From Paratinospora sagittata (Eukaryota; Streptophyta; Magnoliopsida; Ranunculales; Menispermaceae), in assembly GCA_035771175.1 (NCBI GenBank), contig CM069600.1, positions 9,881,729 to 9,945,728 of the forward strand: a DNA stretch of 64,000 bases, written 5' to 3'. The position numbers were made by a program, and so were the translations under genes. Every line of letters begins with the position of its first letter. Positions within the stretch are counted from its first letter, which is position 1. Under the pieces are notes generated by a model. That model saw only the letters and a list, made by a program, of their open reading frames with translations. It made no database searches and had not been told where the DNA came from. Below are positions 10,512-22,990 of this stretch, one piece after another.

Positions 10512-11039
10512 TGTTGGGCCCACATTTAGTGGTGGCCCCACTTTAAATTAAAAAAAGAAAAGAAATAAAAAGGGTGAGTCCCACATGTTTAATATAAAAC
10601 AAATAACCATTCGGCAAAGGAAGGAACAAATGACCTTTTGGCAAAAGAAAGGACAAATGACTTTCGATTATTATTTATTCATAATCTTTTCCTATAAATA
10701 GGGGCTCAGGATTCAATTCAATTTATTTAGATCTGAGTTATCATAAATATATTCGAGTTCTCAAGAAGGAGAGAGTCTCATTGTTCCCTCTTTGAAAGTA
10801 AAGTGAGAGTTGTAATCTACAGTTTATAGTGAAGCTTCTATATTCTGCTCGTGGATGTAGGTCTCAAAACCGAACCAAGTAAAACTTTTGTCTCTCTAAT
10901 CTTTATAGTTATTGTCTTTATTTTATCATTTAGCAGTGTAATCTTGTATATGTTCCCCAAGAAGTCGTGTCGAAACCTCTGAAAAATTCTTAGTATGCTC
11001 TTTGATTGTAGCCTTGGCTGATCTCCACATCAGAAAGGT
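10512..11039 (+). mobile_element. Candidate solo LTR
   Basis: The segment begins TGTTGGGCCCACA and ends CTCCACA. It has a TATA box (TATAAATA, 10693-10700) and a typical LTR-like leader after it. A purine-rich GGGAGTAGA just upstream could be a polypurine tract. Flanking 5-mers (GTAGA/TCAGA) match at only 3 of 5 positions, so the borders are tentative. Confidence 0.35.
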
Positions 11040-11904
11040 CTTTTTCAAGATACCACACTATTCACATGTATGATACTATTTACATGCATGATATTATTCA
11101 CACATATTACTATTCATCTGTGTACCATGTCAAAGAATCAATGCATTATATTGTTACTCTGTTGAACCAACAATCAATATAGTTAGCCAGATTCAGTCTT
11201 GTCCTTAGTAACTTTAAGTAGTGAACGAGAGACAGCTTGCTGCTTCAGAAGACTTGGTATTTAAACGAGCTCATTGTGATCCCACCTCTCAGCTTGGGGA
11301 CTAGACTGGTTGACTTTATTGAGAATTGTTCACTCTATAAAGGTAAATGCTAGATCTCCAAATGATGTACGCAGACAAAGACACCACAGGGTCAGTAAAC
11401 AACTTGGCAGGTTCTAGCTCAGTACGTCCCCTCCATTTTCATTACTATTTTGTGTTAGTCAAATTTTGCATCAACAATATTAATTAATTTACAACATTGG
11501 AGAGTGTGAAGGTTCTTGATTTGTTGAGTCGACTTGGAAGATTTCGACCAGGTTTGGTGGATAAACATGGATTCGTTGTGCTAAATATATTCAAGTAGTC
11601 ATATCAACATCAATGAGTTTTTTTTTTTGAAAACAACATGAATGAGTTATATTACTTGCAGAATAAAAAGATTTTTTTTTAGAATATTCAAATATGAGTT
11701 TGATTTTGAAATGGAAAAATGTTTTTTTTATTTAATTTTTTTTTTTGTCAAGTATAACTAGCCCGTAAGCACAACAACCAAAAGCCCACCCAGATAATGA
11801 TAACTATCATATGAGATCAAGATGAACCTGAACAACAAGGGCCGAAGCCCGCAACTAGATTATATTTACTCTCCCTCCAAGACAGTCGAATCTCTCACCT
11901 CATG
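11040..11904. other. Non-coding AT-rich DNA
   Basis: Short imperfect repeats of ACTATTCACATG-type units lie near 11,050-11,130. There are T-runs and no open frame of note. Confidence 0.5.
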
Positions 11905-12365
11905 TGTCACACCCTAGTACACAGCACAACGCAGTGTCTAGTACCCCGGGATGTGATGGGTACCTCATACAGAGCGTACCTCAGCCGTTATATACCACAT
12001 AATATTGTCACATCCCAGTACACAGCCCACCGCAGCGTCTAGTACCCCCGAGATCATTTGTTTATACTATTCACTGATGAATAGTGCAGGGCCTCCCCAG
12101 ATTCGAACTCACGACCTTATATTGTTTAACTCCGAACTCTGTGTAACCACTGACCCCGGGATCATTTGTCCACACTATTCACTGATGAATAGTGCAGGGT
12201 CTCCCCAGATTCAAACTCCGGGGGTACTAGACGCTGAGGTGGGCTGTGTACTGGGATGTGACAATATTATGTGGTATATAATGGATGGGGTACGCTCTGT
12301 ATGAGGTACCCATCACATCCCTGAGGTACTAGACACTGCGGTGTGTTGTGTACTGGGGCGTGACA
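11905..12365. mobile_element. Foldback (long inverted repeat) element, copy 1
   Basis: The element starts TGTCACACCC and ends GGGGCGTGACA. The two arms are reverse complements over almost their whole length (about 180 bp each), with an internal spacer of two similar ACTATTCACTGATGAATAGTG segments. Inside each arm the terminal module recurs: a second TGTCACATCCC start at 12006 pairs with GGGATGTGACA ending at 12263. No coding sequence is present. A second copy is at 44847. I see no clear target-site duplication for this copy. Confidence 0.8.
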
Positions 12366-12376
12366 AAAAAGCCTTA

Positions 12377-14490
12377 TGTCGTAGGCTAACGTCATGACCG
12401 GAACAGTGTATTATACACTGCACATATCCATATACAATATACAATACACTGTTAGCCTCAACGGACATTCACAAAAATTCTCAATATACCACAAATCAAA
12501 TCAAATCACATATATATATATATATATATATATGATCATTCCACTCACATTCATTCCATTCATTCCACAAATTAAATTCTCACCTGATAAATATCTAGGA
12601 TCATCTCATTCCATCATCCCAAGCATTATATAAGATTACCACACAACCCATCTAGGTGATAGTATATCTATAGTATGTGATAATTATACATATCAAAATA
12701 ACAAACATATAACTATTTCCTCCAAGCATGCATACACATACCAGACGAAGGCTCACCTGATTATCACTCACGGATTTTTCCTTTTCCCTTCGACTCAATA
12801 CCTGAAATATTGGAGGAAATGGAGTGAGCAAACAACAGCTCAGTGAATATAGTTTTGACATGACAATCGCATGCATTTTAGGAAACATGGCATATCAAAT
12901 CGATTTAAAACATTTCAAAATCACATATGCATCATTCATCAAAATAATATACGTGCACACAATATTGCTCATTTATAAATATTTTACCATCTCCCTCTTT
13001 CAAGGCAAGATAGTGGGTTTAACCCTTGTATGGTCGTACAAGGTAGCCACAACCTCTCATTACCCAATTCACAGTCATTTCAAGGATCGCAACCCTTGTT
13101 AGGATAGGCCTACTGACAATGAGGACTCGCAAAACCTCATCCAGGTCTAATTCCTAACGAAATGACATCATTACAAACTCCAATTGCTAAAATCAGTTTC
13201 CATGATCCATAAAACTTAATGCATTATATATAAATATAACATGCATACAATCAAACATTTTATATGTGTACAATGCCATACAAGAACCAAGTCAAGAAAA
13301 CTATACTCACCGTGGTTAAACGGGGTTTCTCAGTCAATCGAGCAACAATAAACGTCCATCATAATTGCTTCCTCAAGAGCATTTATCCATGCACTCGAGC
13401 TCTCAATTTAAACACTGAAATGAACCATAGATTATCATGAGAATCACCATTTCAACTCACCAAAACACTTTGACTACACTCAAATTCTCTTGTTGGTTCA
13501 GCAGCTAAGATGGGGTTATTTCACCATGAAAATACATAGGAAAACATATGTCATATTCACAAAGCATGTGCTTAACATCGAAACGTCCGGAATTCAGTTC
13601 TCTACGATTCTATGATCTCAAATCGGAGTTTCATTGGACTATTCACATCACTGTTCATGTCGTCACTATTCATTCAACAGATGTAAATTTTTACTAAAAT
13701 GGTCAAACGATCCCAAAAATCATGAAATTAACATCGATGCACTCGCAACAGTGCCTTCTACCATTCTATAGCCTTAAACTGGCGTTTCATCGGGTTTATG
13801 ATTCAAAAGGTCTCCAATATACACTCTAACTTCCAACAGCCATAAAAGTTCCAAATGAACAACTAAATTCAATCTAACCACATATTCGGGGTCCTGACAG
13901 TCCAGGGAGTGTTTTCCAACCTTCTTAGCTGATTTTCATTCACGTTGGGTGAAAACCCTAATTTTTGAAAACGCCGTAAAACGGCTCCCACAGTAAAAAT
14001 TACTCCGCTAGAATCGTTACATCTACCTTAGATATTAATTTCACGAAGAAATAGAGTGAAAATCACTTACCACGAGTCCCGATTTCGCGCGAATCCCGCG
14101 TTTTCCCCTTTTCTTCTTCTTCTTCTCCGCCGTTCTTCCTTTTCTCTCTCTCTGCTTCTTGTTTTCGTTCCAACAACTCATTTTTCCTTCTTTTTATTTA
14201 TTTTTTTATTTGAATATTGTTCACAGTCCTGTTCCAAACAGTATCCGCAAATGAACAATATTTTATTTTAATTTTATATATATATTTAGTCATTCATTCT
14301 TCTTCTATACACTCAATCTACATGAGGAATACACGTGTTATTGTCAAATCACATTTTGAGCTCACTTTTGATATTTTCAAGTTCATTTGACACATGTACA
14401 CATGGCTTTAAAGGTATTTATACGTGTATTCTACTCTTTAGTATACGGATAAATTAATCAAATATATTGATTAAAGCACGGGGTGTTACA
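12377..14490 (+). mobile_element. Solo LTR of a Ty3/gypsy-like family, copy 1
   Basis: It begins TGTCGTAGGC, followed by the shared GTCATGACCGGAACAG box, and ends GGGTGTTACA; TGTC...TTACA termini suit long gypsy LTRs. It is related along its length to 18453-20722 and 44153-52038, for example the CAAGGCAAGA...AACCCTTGTATGG block near 13,000 and the AAAACGCCGTAAAACGGCTCCCACAGT block near 13,970. It contains a (TA)n tract near 12,510 and a pyrimidine-rich tract near 14,100. No primer site follows it, so it is probably solo. Flanks share only TTA. Confidence 0.7.
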
Positions 14491-14839
14491 TTATGGGTGG
14501 GAGGTGTGGTACCCACCACCTGCACCAAGCACTAGTGAATAAATAGGAAAATGCTTTAGAGACTACAAAAATGCACTCGTATGTTGATATCCCTTGGATC
14601 AATATAGAACCGTGTGTATTAGACAACTCCGTGTTAATCTTAAGGACTCAAATGTCTAACTACACTTTCCAAATGTACTACTAAAATGATTTGGAGACTC
14701 AGCTAGTGTACTTGAATGTTCATGTCCCTTGAATCAACACAGAGTTGCGTGTGTTGGATAGCTCCATATTGATCTAAGGGACTTGGGTGTGTGAGTATAT
14801 TTTTTGAATGTACTACTGAATATACTGAATATATTTCCC

Positions 14840-15050
14840 TCAACCAATGAGGGTTGGCTTGGGTAGAAGGGGTCATGTTGCTTAAGCAAGAGGTCTCGGT
14901 TTTGAATCCTTGTAGATGCGAAAAACCCTATTGGGAGAGGTCCCCGTTTCGGCGCCTGACAGTAACTTCAAATCCAGGTGGATTAGTCTCGCCGCAAAGC
15001 GGAAGGAAGATACCACCTGGGTGCCAGAAACTCGATAACCAAAAAAAAAA
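14840..15050 (+). mobile_element. tRNA-derived SINE, copy 1
   Basis: A 211-bp element ending in A10 and flanked by a perfect 13-bp duplication, GAATATATTTCCC (14827-14839 and 15051-15063). The start TGGCTTGGGTAGAAGG resembles a Pol III A box, and GGTTTTGAATCC resembles a B box. A related copy lies at 22578-22787 on the minus strand. Confidence 0.85.
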
Positions 15051-15063
15051 GAATATATTTCCC

Positions 15064-16139
15064 CAAGGTCTAGATAGAAAAATGATTTACCTGGTACAAC
15101 ACATATCTTAAAATGTACAATAAATGATTCAATGCATATACATGTGTAGTTGTACATGTAGTTATAAATTTTTGCAGTTAGATTAGTATTCCTCTTATTG
15201 AAAGAAAAATAATAATCTAACTATAAAAGTTGTAACTACATGTGTAACTACAAATGCTTATCTTTTGGATATTAATGATTTACATATTTTAATCAATAAA
15301 TTATCCTTATACTATTGAGATTTTTCTAAAGAAAACTTTTTAACCCACCCTAAATAAAATTTATGGTTAATCCCTAACGACAACTGTACTTGAATTCCAA
15401 CGTCCCTTGAATTAATACGGGTCTGCATGTATTGAATGACAACCTGTAAATCATGCAACGAATGACAACTTGTAACTATACTATAATTTGTACTACACTA
15501 CCTAGTTAACCAATTTTATAAAGGTTGAGGAAGCGAATAGGAACAATTATTAATCAATGTTCTAGATCTTTGCAAAAAGACCATAACATTAATTTCTTAA
15601 GCTGGTTGTTGAACTAAATAATATTAATAAAAAAATTGTATTCTAATTATAAAGAAATACGACTACATTTTCATGTTCATTAAATCATTTGTTGCGTACA
15701 TTTTCATATTCATATATATAACTAGTATAACATGCACATATATATGTTGCATATAATTTCTATAATTTTAAGTTTTAAATTTTTTTTTTTCTTGCAACTG
15801 TTATTTGTGTGTAAAAATATTTATTAAAGGTTAAAGCTTCCTATTTATTAAAATAAAATAGAGGTAAATAAAGAAAAATGTTATAATTAAAATGGGCAAA
15901 CTTGGAAATTCTCATTTTAAACCCAAACAAATAGAAACCAAATGTGGAAAAAAATAATAATAGTAAAATTAGATTGTTAATATATCACTAACATAATACT
16001 TTAAATTAAAAAATAATAATAATAGTAAAATTTTAAAGATAACATAATGAGTTTTCTAACAGTTAATTAGTATAAATAACATGAAACATAAAGCAATGCA
16101 CATATATACATGGTACTCAAGTAGTTTGAATTTTGGCTT
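15064..16139. other. AT-rich intergenic DNA
   Basis: No gene or mobile-element terminus recognised. Long A/T runs dominate. Confidence 0.5.
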
Positions 16140-17872
16140 GGCGAGTTTAACGCCTTAGGTATCTTGGATTGATGCGTGGTGGGTGCGTGTAGGTCTCAGT
16201 GGATTAGTCAGATTTTAGGGGATGGACAACCCATAAAGTGAAGAAATGTCAGATGGTTGAAATTAACGTGGATCCTGAAGAGTTAATGCGGTTGGCTAAT
16301 ATGGCAAGGTGTTTAGTGGGCGTATGGCCCATGACGTACCTAGGTTTGCCAATGGAGGGAAATCTTTTGTCTCAAGAGTTTTGGGACCCAGTGGTTGCTA
16401 CGATCTCAAGGAGGTTGGAGGGTTGGAAACATGCCTTTTTATTTGATGGTGGTAAGTTGGCACTAATTCGGATAGTGTTACAGGCTTTTCCTACATATTA
16501 TCTGTCTATGTTAAGAATCCCAACTGGGGCGGCTAAAAGAATAGAGAAGAAATTCAAATCCTTTTTTTGGGAAGGAAGGGGCAGGAAGGAAAGTCGAAGT
16601 TAGGTGAAATGGGATCTTGTGCAGGAGTCAATCGAGGAGGGAGGCCTTGGGATTGGGAACATTACCAAAAGGAATAGGAGCCTTTGTGGTAAATGGGTGT
16701 GGCGGTTTTAGGTGGAAAAGGATTCTTTTTGGGTCAAGGTAGTGAGTAGGAGATATGGAAGTATGTCTTTTTCAAATCAAAGTTATGTTTTGAGGAAGGC
16801 GAAGAGATTGACCTTCAAAGGTCCATGGAAGTTCATAGTGTCTCTTGATTCAAAGGTTTTTAATCACGTGTGTCCAAAGGTTGATAATGGGGAAACCTTT
16901 CGATTTTGAGAGGACAGGTGGTTGGATGACAGGACCTGGCAGAGGTTTTTCCTAATCTTTATAGGTTGCCCATAATCAGCCCATTGGCTCATTCATTGAT
17001 CACAATCTCTGTCCTCATATTTCCTCGAATTTGCACTTCCCTAGGGCACTTTTTTTACAGGGAACAATTGGAAATGTCTATTATATCCACTAGCTTAGGT
17101 CATGTGGGCATTCGGTCATGACCGCTTTGTGTGGTCCTTAGAATCATTCGGTTTGTTTTCTTGCAAGTCTCTCTTTGAGGTTTTAACGTCTTCATCTACT
17201 ATGTCTCTATTCCCTTTAGCTCTGTTCATTTGGCAAGCGCACATTCCATTTAAGGTTAAAGTCTTTGGTTGGCTCTTGGCCCATAGGTAGATCAATACAT
17301 TTGATATGGTACAAAAGAGGCTTCCACATTTAGCTCTATGTCCACATTGTTGCATTCTTTGTCTCCAGGGGGGCGAGAGTCTTGATCACTTATTCATGCA
17401 GTGTTTTTTCTCTAAGGTGATTTGGCATAGGTGGCATTCTTTTTCAGGTGAAAAATTCAACATCCCCTGCATCCTTAATGAGTGCATGGCGGGACAGTCG
17501 ACATCTATTTCGACTAGTGCTGGTAAAGAAGTGTGCATCATTGCTTCCTTGTGGATCCTGTGGTTGGAAAGAAATGGTAGGATTTCCCACGACATGATTC
17601 GTTCAGTGGAGATGCAATGGAGTGACATCAAAAAAGTTGCGAGCTCGTGGGTTTTTGCATCTTATGTGGTTCCAGGTTTTTCCTTATCAAATTGGTTGCT
17701 GGATTGGGCGGGTTGTTTGAGTTCGGTGTGATTTGGGGTTGGATTTTCAAGGTGAGGGCTCGTATTCAGGTTGGGTGGTTGTTTGTCTGGGTGAAGTATC
17801 TTTTGTACTTTTGGGTTTGTATAAACGTTTACTCTAATCAATAAAGTTGATGTTCGCTCAAAAAAAAAAAAA
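16140..17872 (+). pseudogene. L1-type LINE remnant: end of RT domain and zinc-binding C-terminus
   Basis: A 16238-16603 frame carries the post-catalytic RT region of plant L1 elements (YLGLPMEG, then RLEGWKHAFLFDGGKLALIR and FFWEG). A 17102-17731 frame carries the zf-RVT region (IWQAHIPFKVKVFGWLLAHR, then C-x2-C and C-F-x4 motifs) and the WILWLERN motif. Several stops and frameshifts separate them. The 3' end reads TAATCAATAAAGTTGATG...TCGCTC followed by A13 at 17860-17872. The 5' end is truncated and I could not find a target-site duplication. Confidence 0.85.
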
Positions 17873-18188
17873 GTGACAAGTGAAGCGACTATTACTAAAG
17901 TTTGGATAGCTAAGTAGATTAGGAATCCTACGCCTAAAAATGTAACACAATAAGCACATATATTATAACAATTAATAATAATCAACTCAATTACTTACTT
18001 GTACGAAAATTGGCATTTAGATATATATAGCATTTAAAATAATAATTTGATAATATTTCATCTAATCTTTGACCATTTAGCCGGATCTTTTCTACTATCT
18101 GCTTTTTCTTTCTTTCTCGCTCTCTATTTAAACTATTTTCCATATGATATAACTTAGGTTTAAAAAAAATAAAAAGTCTTAACTAAAT
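17873..18188. other. Short AT-rich spacer upstream of the tRNA gene
   Basis: No coding capacity. It supplies the 5' flank of the tRNA gene, with A-rich and CTTAAC sequence just before the mature 5' end. Confidence 0.5.
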
Positions 18189-18261
18189 GGGGATGTAGCT
18201 CAGATGGTAGAGCGCTCGCTTAGCATGCGAGAGGTACGGGGATCGATACCCCGCATCTCCA
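18189..18261 (+). tRNA. tRNA-Ala (anticodon AGC)
   Basis: A 73-nt cloverleaf: acceptor GGGGATG pairs with CATCTCC (one G-T pair), the A box is TAGCTCAGATGG, the anticodon stem-loop CTCGC-TTAGCAT-GCGAG has anticodon AGC, the B box is GGATCGATACC, and the discriminator base is A. There is no intron, and CCA is not encoded, as expected for a nuclear gene. A T-rich run about 10-20 nt downstream can serve as the Pol III terminator. The gene looks intact and is the only RNA gene I can support. Confidence 0.97.
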
Positions 18262-18452
18262 TTATAGATAGAATTATTATTTTTTTATTTTAATGAAAAC
18301 GATATTTTATTTTCAAATCAAGGGCTTATTTTTTATACGGATCTGGTTTGAACGAGAGACAAAATTATGTACGGTAAAGTCAAATTTTATCATTCTTTGT
18401 AAATTTTGATAGATATTATTTAATTGTTTATTTTAAAAGTAAAAAAGTTATT

Positions 18453-20722
18453 TGTCGCCCTTGACGTAGACTGACGTCATGACCGGCACAGCGTATTATA
18501 CACTGTACATATCCGTATACAGTATACAGTACACTGTCAGCCTTCACGTACTCTCACAAACCTTCCCAAAATGTACAGTATTTTTTTTTTTTCTAATAGA
18601 CCACAAATCAAATCCAGATATCTATAATCATCCCAATTATTCACACATCACATTTTCATTTCCTCATCAAATATCTTAAGTTATATATATGCTCACACAT
18701 CCCATCTAGATGATAATACATATATATATATATATATAATGTGTGATAAGTATACATATCAAAATAACAAAAAGTTATTTCCTCCAAGCAGACATACACA
18801 TACCAGACTCACTCACAGAGTGTCCTTTTTCCTTCGACTCAATACCTGAAATATTGGAGGAAATGAGGTGAGCAATCAACAACTCAGTGAATATAGTTCT
18901 TGAGATGACAATTATATACATTTATAGAAATATGACATTTAAAATCATTTCAAACACTTATTCAACACATGCATCATTCAACGAATATATTGTACATGTC
19001 AACATCATAAATTTCATGATTTTCAATAACATAATGCACAATCTCCCTCCTCCGCAAGGCAAGAGAGCGGGTCTAACCCTTGTATGATCATACAAGGTAG
19101 ACACAACTTCTCATGACCCAATTCAATAACACCATGCACAATCTCCCTCCTCCGCAAGGCACGAGAGCGGGTCTAACCCTTGTATGGCCGTTACAAGGTA
19201 GCCACAACATCTCATTACCCAAGTAACAGTCATTTCAAGGATCGCAACCCTTGTTAGGACAGACCTAACGAAATGACAATGAGGAATCGCAAAGCCTCAT
19301 CATTACAAACTCCAATGCTAAAATCAGTTTGCATGATCCATAAAACTCAATGCCTTATATATAATATCACATGCGTACAATCAAACAGTTTATATGCGTA
19401 CAATGCCATACAAGAACCAAATCAAGAAAACTATACTCACAGTGGTTACACGGGTTTTCTAATTCCATTGCTAAAATCGAGCAACAATAGGGCTTCCTCA
19501 AGAGCGTTTATCCATGCCCTTAAGCTCTCAATTTAAACACTGAAATGACCATAGATTATCATGAGAATCATCATTTACCATTTCGGTAGCTACTAAAATA
19601 TCAACTCACTGTTCACAGGACTATTCATTTTTTTATTCACTATTACTATTTACTTTACTATTCACTTTACTATTTACTATTCACTATTCACTTTTACTAT
19701 TTACTATTTACTATTCACATTTACTATTTACTATTTACTATTTACCATTTATTTTTACTATTCATCCGAAAGATGTAAATTGTATTAAAATTGTCAAACG
19801 GCTCCAAAAATCATAAAATTGAATCTAACCACATATTCGGGTTTCTAACAGTCCAGGGAGTGTTTTTCTACCTTCCTAGCGGGTTTTCATTCACGTTGGG
19901 GTCAAAACCCCAATTTGTCAAAACGCCGTAAAACGGCTCCCACAGTCAAAATTTCTCCGCTAGAATTGCTTAGATAGTAATTTCACGAAGAAAAAGACTG
20001 AAAATCACTTACCGCGAGACCGAATTTGACGCGAATCCCGCGTTCTCCCTTCTTTTTTTTTTCTTCCCTGCCGTCTGTTCTTCTTTCTCCCTTTCTGCTT
20101 CTGCAACTCTTTCTCTTCCTCTTGTTTGTTTTTTTTTTTTTTCTTTCCTTTTGCTTCAGCCACTCACGTCTTCTCTCTCTTCTTTTCTTCTTATACATTT
20201 TTTTTATTCCTTTCTTTTGCAACTCCACTACTTTCATCTCTTTTCTTTTCTTTTTATATTTTTTTTTTATTGTTTCTTTTGCAACTCCACTCATCAATCT
20301 TCTTTTCTTGTTTTTACACATTTTCTTATTCTCTTTTATTTTTTATTTTTAACGTATGAGAGCTTGAGATGAGAAATGAGAAAATAATTATTTTATATCA
20401 AAATGATCTCATACCCTCATGCTCAATAATTAACCAACTCACCCCATAAATTTTTCATTTTAATTCAACTCAATTCTTCTATTGCATTAATCAACCCATT
20501 CAACTAATAAAACTTTTATTATTTATTTAATAATTTTATTTATTTGCTCACATTCCTTAATTATAGCATGTATTTCATACACGCATATATTTAGCTCATA
20601 CATCTCAACTACGTGTATTATCACGTGTATATTTAGTTTATACGTATAAAATACGTGTATTATACATTTCGATATACGCGTACTTCAACGTATGTATTTA
20701 ATTAAATTTACGGTGTGTTACA
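18453..20722 (+). mobile_element. Solo LTR of the same gypsy-like family, copy 2
   Basis: It starts TGTCGCCCTTGACG with the GTCATGACCGGCACAG box and ends GTGTGTTACA. It is collinear with the LTR at 12377. Flanking 5-mers TTATT and ATATT match at 4 of 5 positions. Internal features are a 100-bp tandem duplication (units at about 19034 and 19134, containing CTCCGCAAGGCA), an ACTATTCACTTT-type simple repeat at 19,620-19,760, and a long pyrimidine tract at 20,040-20,350. No coding sequence is present. Confidence 0.75.
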
Positions 20723-22034
20723 ATATTTATCTATTTACCTAATTCTTATTAAATTGTATTAATCCTTATGTTTATTAATCCCAACGTTTTTTGGGTCACC
20801 CTTTCAATTATGGCCGTTAAGGAGAGCTTTTTTTAAAATATTCTTTTGAGAAACACTTATAGAGAAATTATTTTTTTTAAAAAAATATTTTTTCAAAAAG
20901 TTCTACCAACTACATTTAAAGTGTTTTTTTTTTGTGCATTTAAAGTGTTTATTGTAAATTTGTAAAAGTGTTTTTTCAATGATGACAAGTTTTCCTACTT
21001 AAAATACATGGACTTATATTAAAGTGCTTCATGTTACTACTACCTTCAATACCTACAAATTGATTTAATCATCAAATAATTTGAGAATTTATTTGTATAA
21101 AATATATAATATATATTTCTTAAATTTCTTAAAAAAATATTAATTTATTTTTTTAATTTTATTTTTAAAATATTTTTTAACATATAAATATGCTTGAGTA
21201 GATTGAATACATAAACCATATGTCTCCAACCATGCTACTTTGTTTTTAAAAATAAAATAAAATATACTTGAGTAATATATATAACCTTGTTTGGTAAAAC
21301 TATTACTTATAGCTTTTAGCTTATGAAAAAGTGATTACTAAAAACTGATTTTAAAAAAGTTTTTTCCACCCTATTTAGTGAATTAGAGAAAAAGTGATTT
21401 TTAAAATTATAAAACTGTTTATTTAAACTTTGAAAAGATGTTTCTTTCATTAATTGACAAATTAAAGGGTACAGTCGTCACTTTTTTTTTAAGTCACAGA
21501 AATTGAAGTCGAGAAGATGGTAACAGACACCTTCTCTAAATTATAGAAAAATTATAATTTTGAATGATTATTTTTTTTTTTAAAACGATTCTTTTATACC
21601 GATTTTCCTTCAAAAATAATTAAGAAGATGTAGAAAAGCGATGCCAAACAAGGCTTTTATATCAAAATATATGAGGATCCATGTCAATTGGTCATGTCAA
21701 AACACTAATGAAAATGTTAGTTTAGGTATTTTGGAAAAAACATGAGGATAAAGTTGGAACTTAACTTTTAAACACAAAAGTCAATTGGAAAATCACCTAC
21801 GACCTGGCTTTTGCGAAACACAAGTTTTGTGCATAAAAATAGAAACGAAATAGTGAAAAAAATCAGCCAAATGCTCAAAAATTGTGTTTGGCTCCATTCC
21901 GCGCCGCACCGCCATCTTCAACAGCGTCCCAAACAGGGCCTAAGAAAAGAAATTAAGAGATACATACCAAGGAGATATTTCATAGTATATGTTATTTACT
22001 GATAATATAATACTAATTAATGAACTATACCCGG
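20723..22034. other. AT-rich intergenic DNA
   Basis: No supported gene. It contains many T/A homopolymer runs. The 63-codon frame at 21811-22002 has no recognisable motif. Confidence 0.5.
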
Positions 22035-22334
22035 AGTAAATGCTAAGCTAAAAATTTAGAGAGAGGCTTTAAAATCTAAAAGGTTCAAGACTAATAAAAC
22101 TAAGATTGAATACATTAAATATAATTTTAGTGAAATTATAAGTACAAATAAAAAGATAATAAAGAATGGAAGTCAAAAGATACAAACGACTGAAAATTTT
22201 AAGTATTTAGGATTCATTATACAGAAAGAAGGAGAAATAGGAGAAGACGCACACCATAAAATTAAAGTAGGATAAGTCAAGTAAAAAGGTGCTTCTGAAA
22301 TATTATACGATAAGTGCATCCCATTGAAAAAATA

Positions 22335-22399
22335 TGTCGTGACCCCTTCCCGGGTGACGTCACGACCGGCACATCTGCTGCGAAAAGTAGGTCGTTACA
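22335..22399 (+). mobile_element. 65-bp LTR-like mini-element with perfect TSD
   Basis: It begins TGTCGTGACCCC and carries the GTCACGACCGGCAC box of the gypsy-like LTR family. It ends GTCGTTACA and is flanked by AAATA on both sides (22330-22334 and 22400-22404). It keeps both ends of the family LTR but only about 3% of its length. Confidence 0.75.
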
Positions 22400-22577
22400 A
22401 AATAACATAAAAATTAAAAAAATAACATGTTAACGAACAACGTATAACAGAAATATAAATGTTGAGATGGATATGTGGTAAAACTTTAAAAGATAAAATT
22501 AAAAGTAAGCATATTTGGGTAATAATAAAAGTAACACTAATTAAAGATAAAACGAGAGAAAATCGACTAAGTGGTTT

Positions 22578-22787
22578 TTTTTTTTTTGATTACTGGGATT
22601 CCCGTACCCAAGTAATGTCCTCATTCTGCTTCCTGGCGAGACTAATCCACCTGGACTCGAGTTAACTGTCGGGCGTCGAAACATGGACCTCTTCCAATGG
22701 GATTTTCTACATCCACAAGGATTCAAAACCAAGACCTCTTGCTTAAGCGACCAGGGCCCCTTCCACCCAAGCCAACCCTCGTTGGTG
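22578..22787 (-). mobile_element. tRNA-derived SINE, copy 2 (inverted)
   Basis: A reverse-complement relative of the SINE at 14840, with its A-tail seen as T10 at the left edge. It is flanked by ACTAAGTGGTTT and ACTAAAGTGGTTT, a 12-13-bp target-site duplication with one base of length change. It is inserted in the RTE LINE remnant. Confidence 0.85.
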
Positions 22788-22990
22788 ACTAAAGTGGTTT
22801 GAACGCATATAATGTAGGCTTTTAAATACACTAATTAGAAAGAGTGGCCTATTAACACGATATGGTAATAATAGAGGTAGAGGTAGACTCAAAATAATAT
22901 GGACAGAGATAATTAAGAAGGATATGATTTCTAGTAATTTAAATGTCGACTTAGTCATCGATAAAGCGGAGTGGAGGAAGGCAATTCATG

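Larger units (their letters stand above)
22035..22990 (+). pseudogene. RTE-type LINE RT remnant interrupted by two small insertions
   Basis: Translation in shifting frames gives the C-terminal RT region of plant RTE-like LINEs: FKYLGFIIQKEGEIGEDAHH near 22,200, MLRWICGKTLKDKI at 22459, and a GRGRLKIIWTEIIKKDM segment near 22,880. It is interrupted at 22335-22399 by a 65-bp LTR-like insertion and at 22578-22787 by a SINE. Removing these restores the expected order. Stops are frequent. Confidence 0.8.

Noticed and set aside
12005..12304. 99-codon plus-strand frame
   Set aside because: It runs through the foldback inverted repeat; the residues simply mirror the palindrome.
20026..20372. Overlapping Phe/Ser/Leu-rich frames on the plus strand and a Lys-rich one on the minus strand
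   Set aside because: They arise from the pyrimidine-rich tract inside a solo LTR; low complexity.
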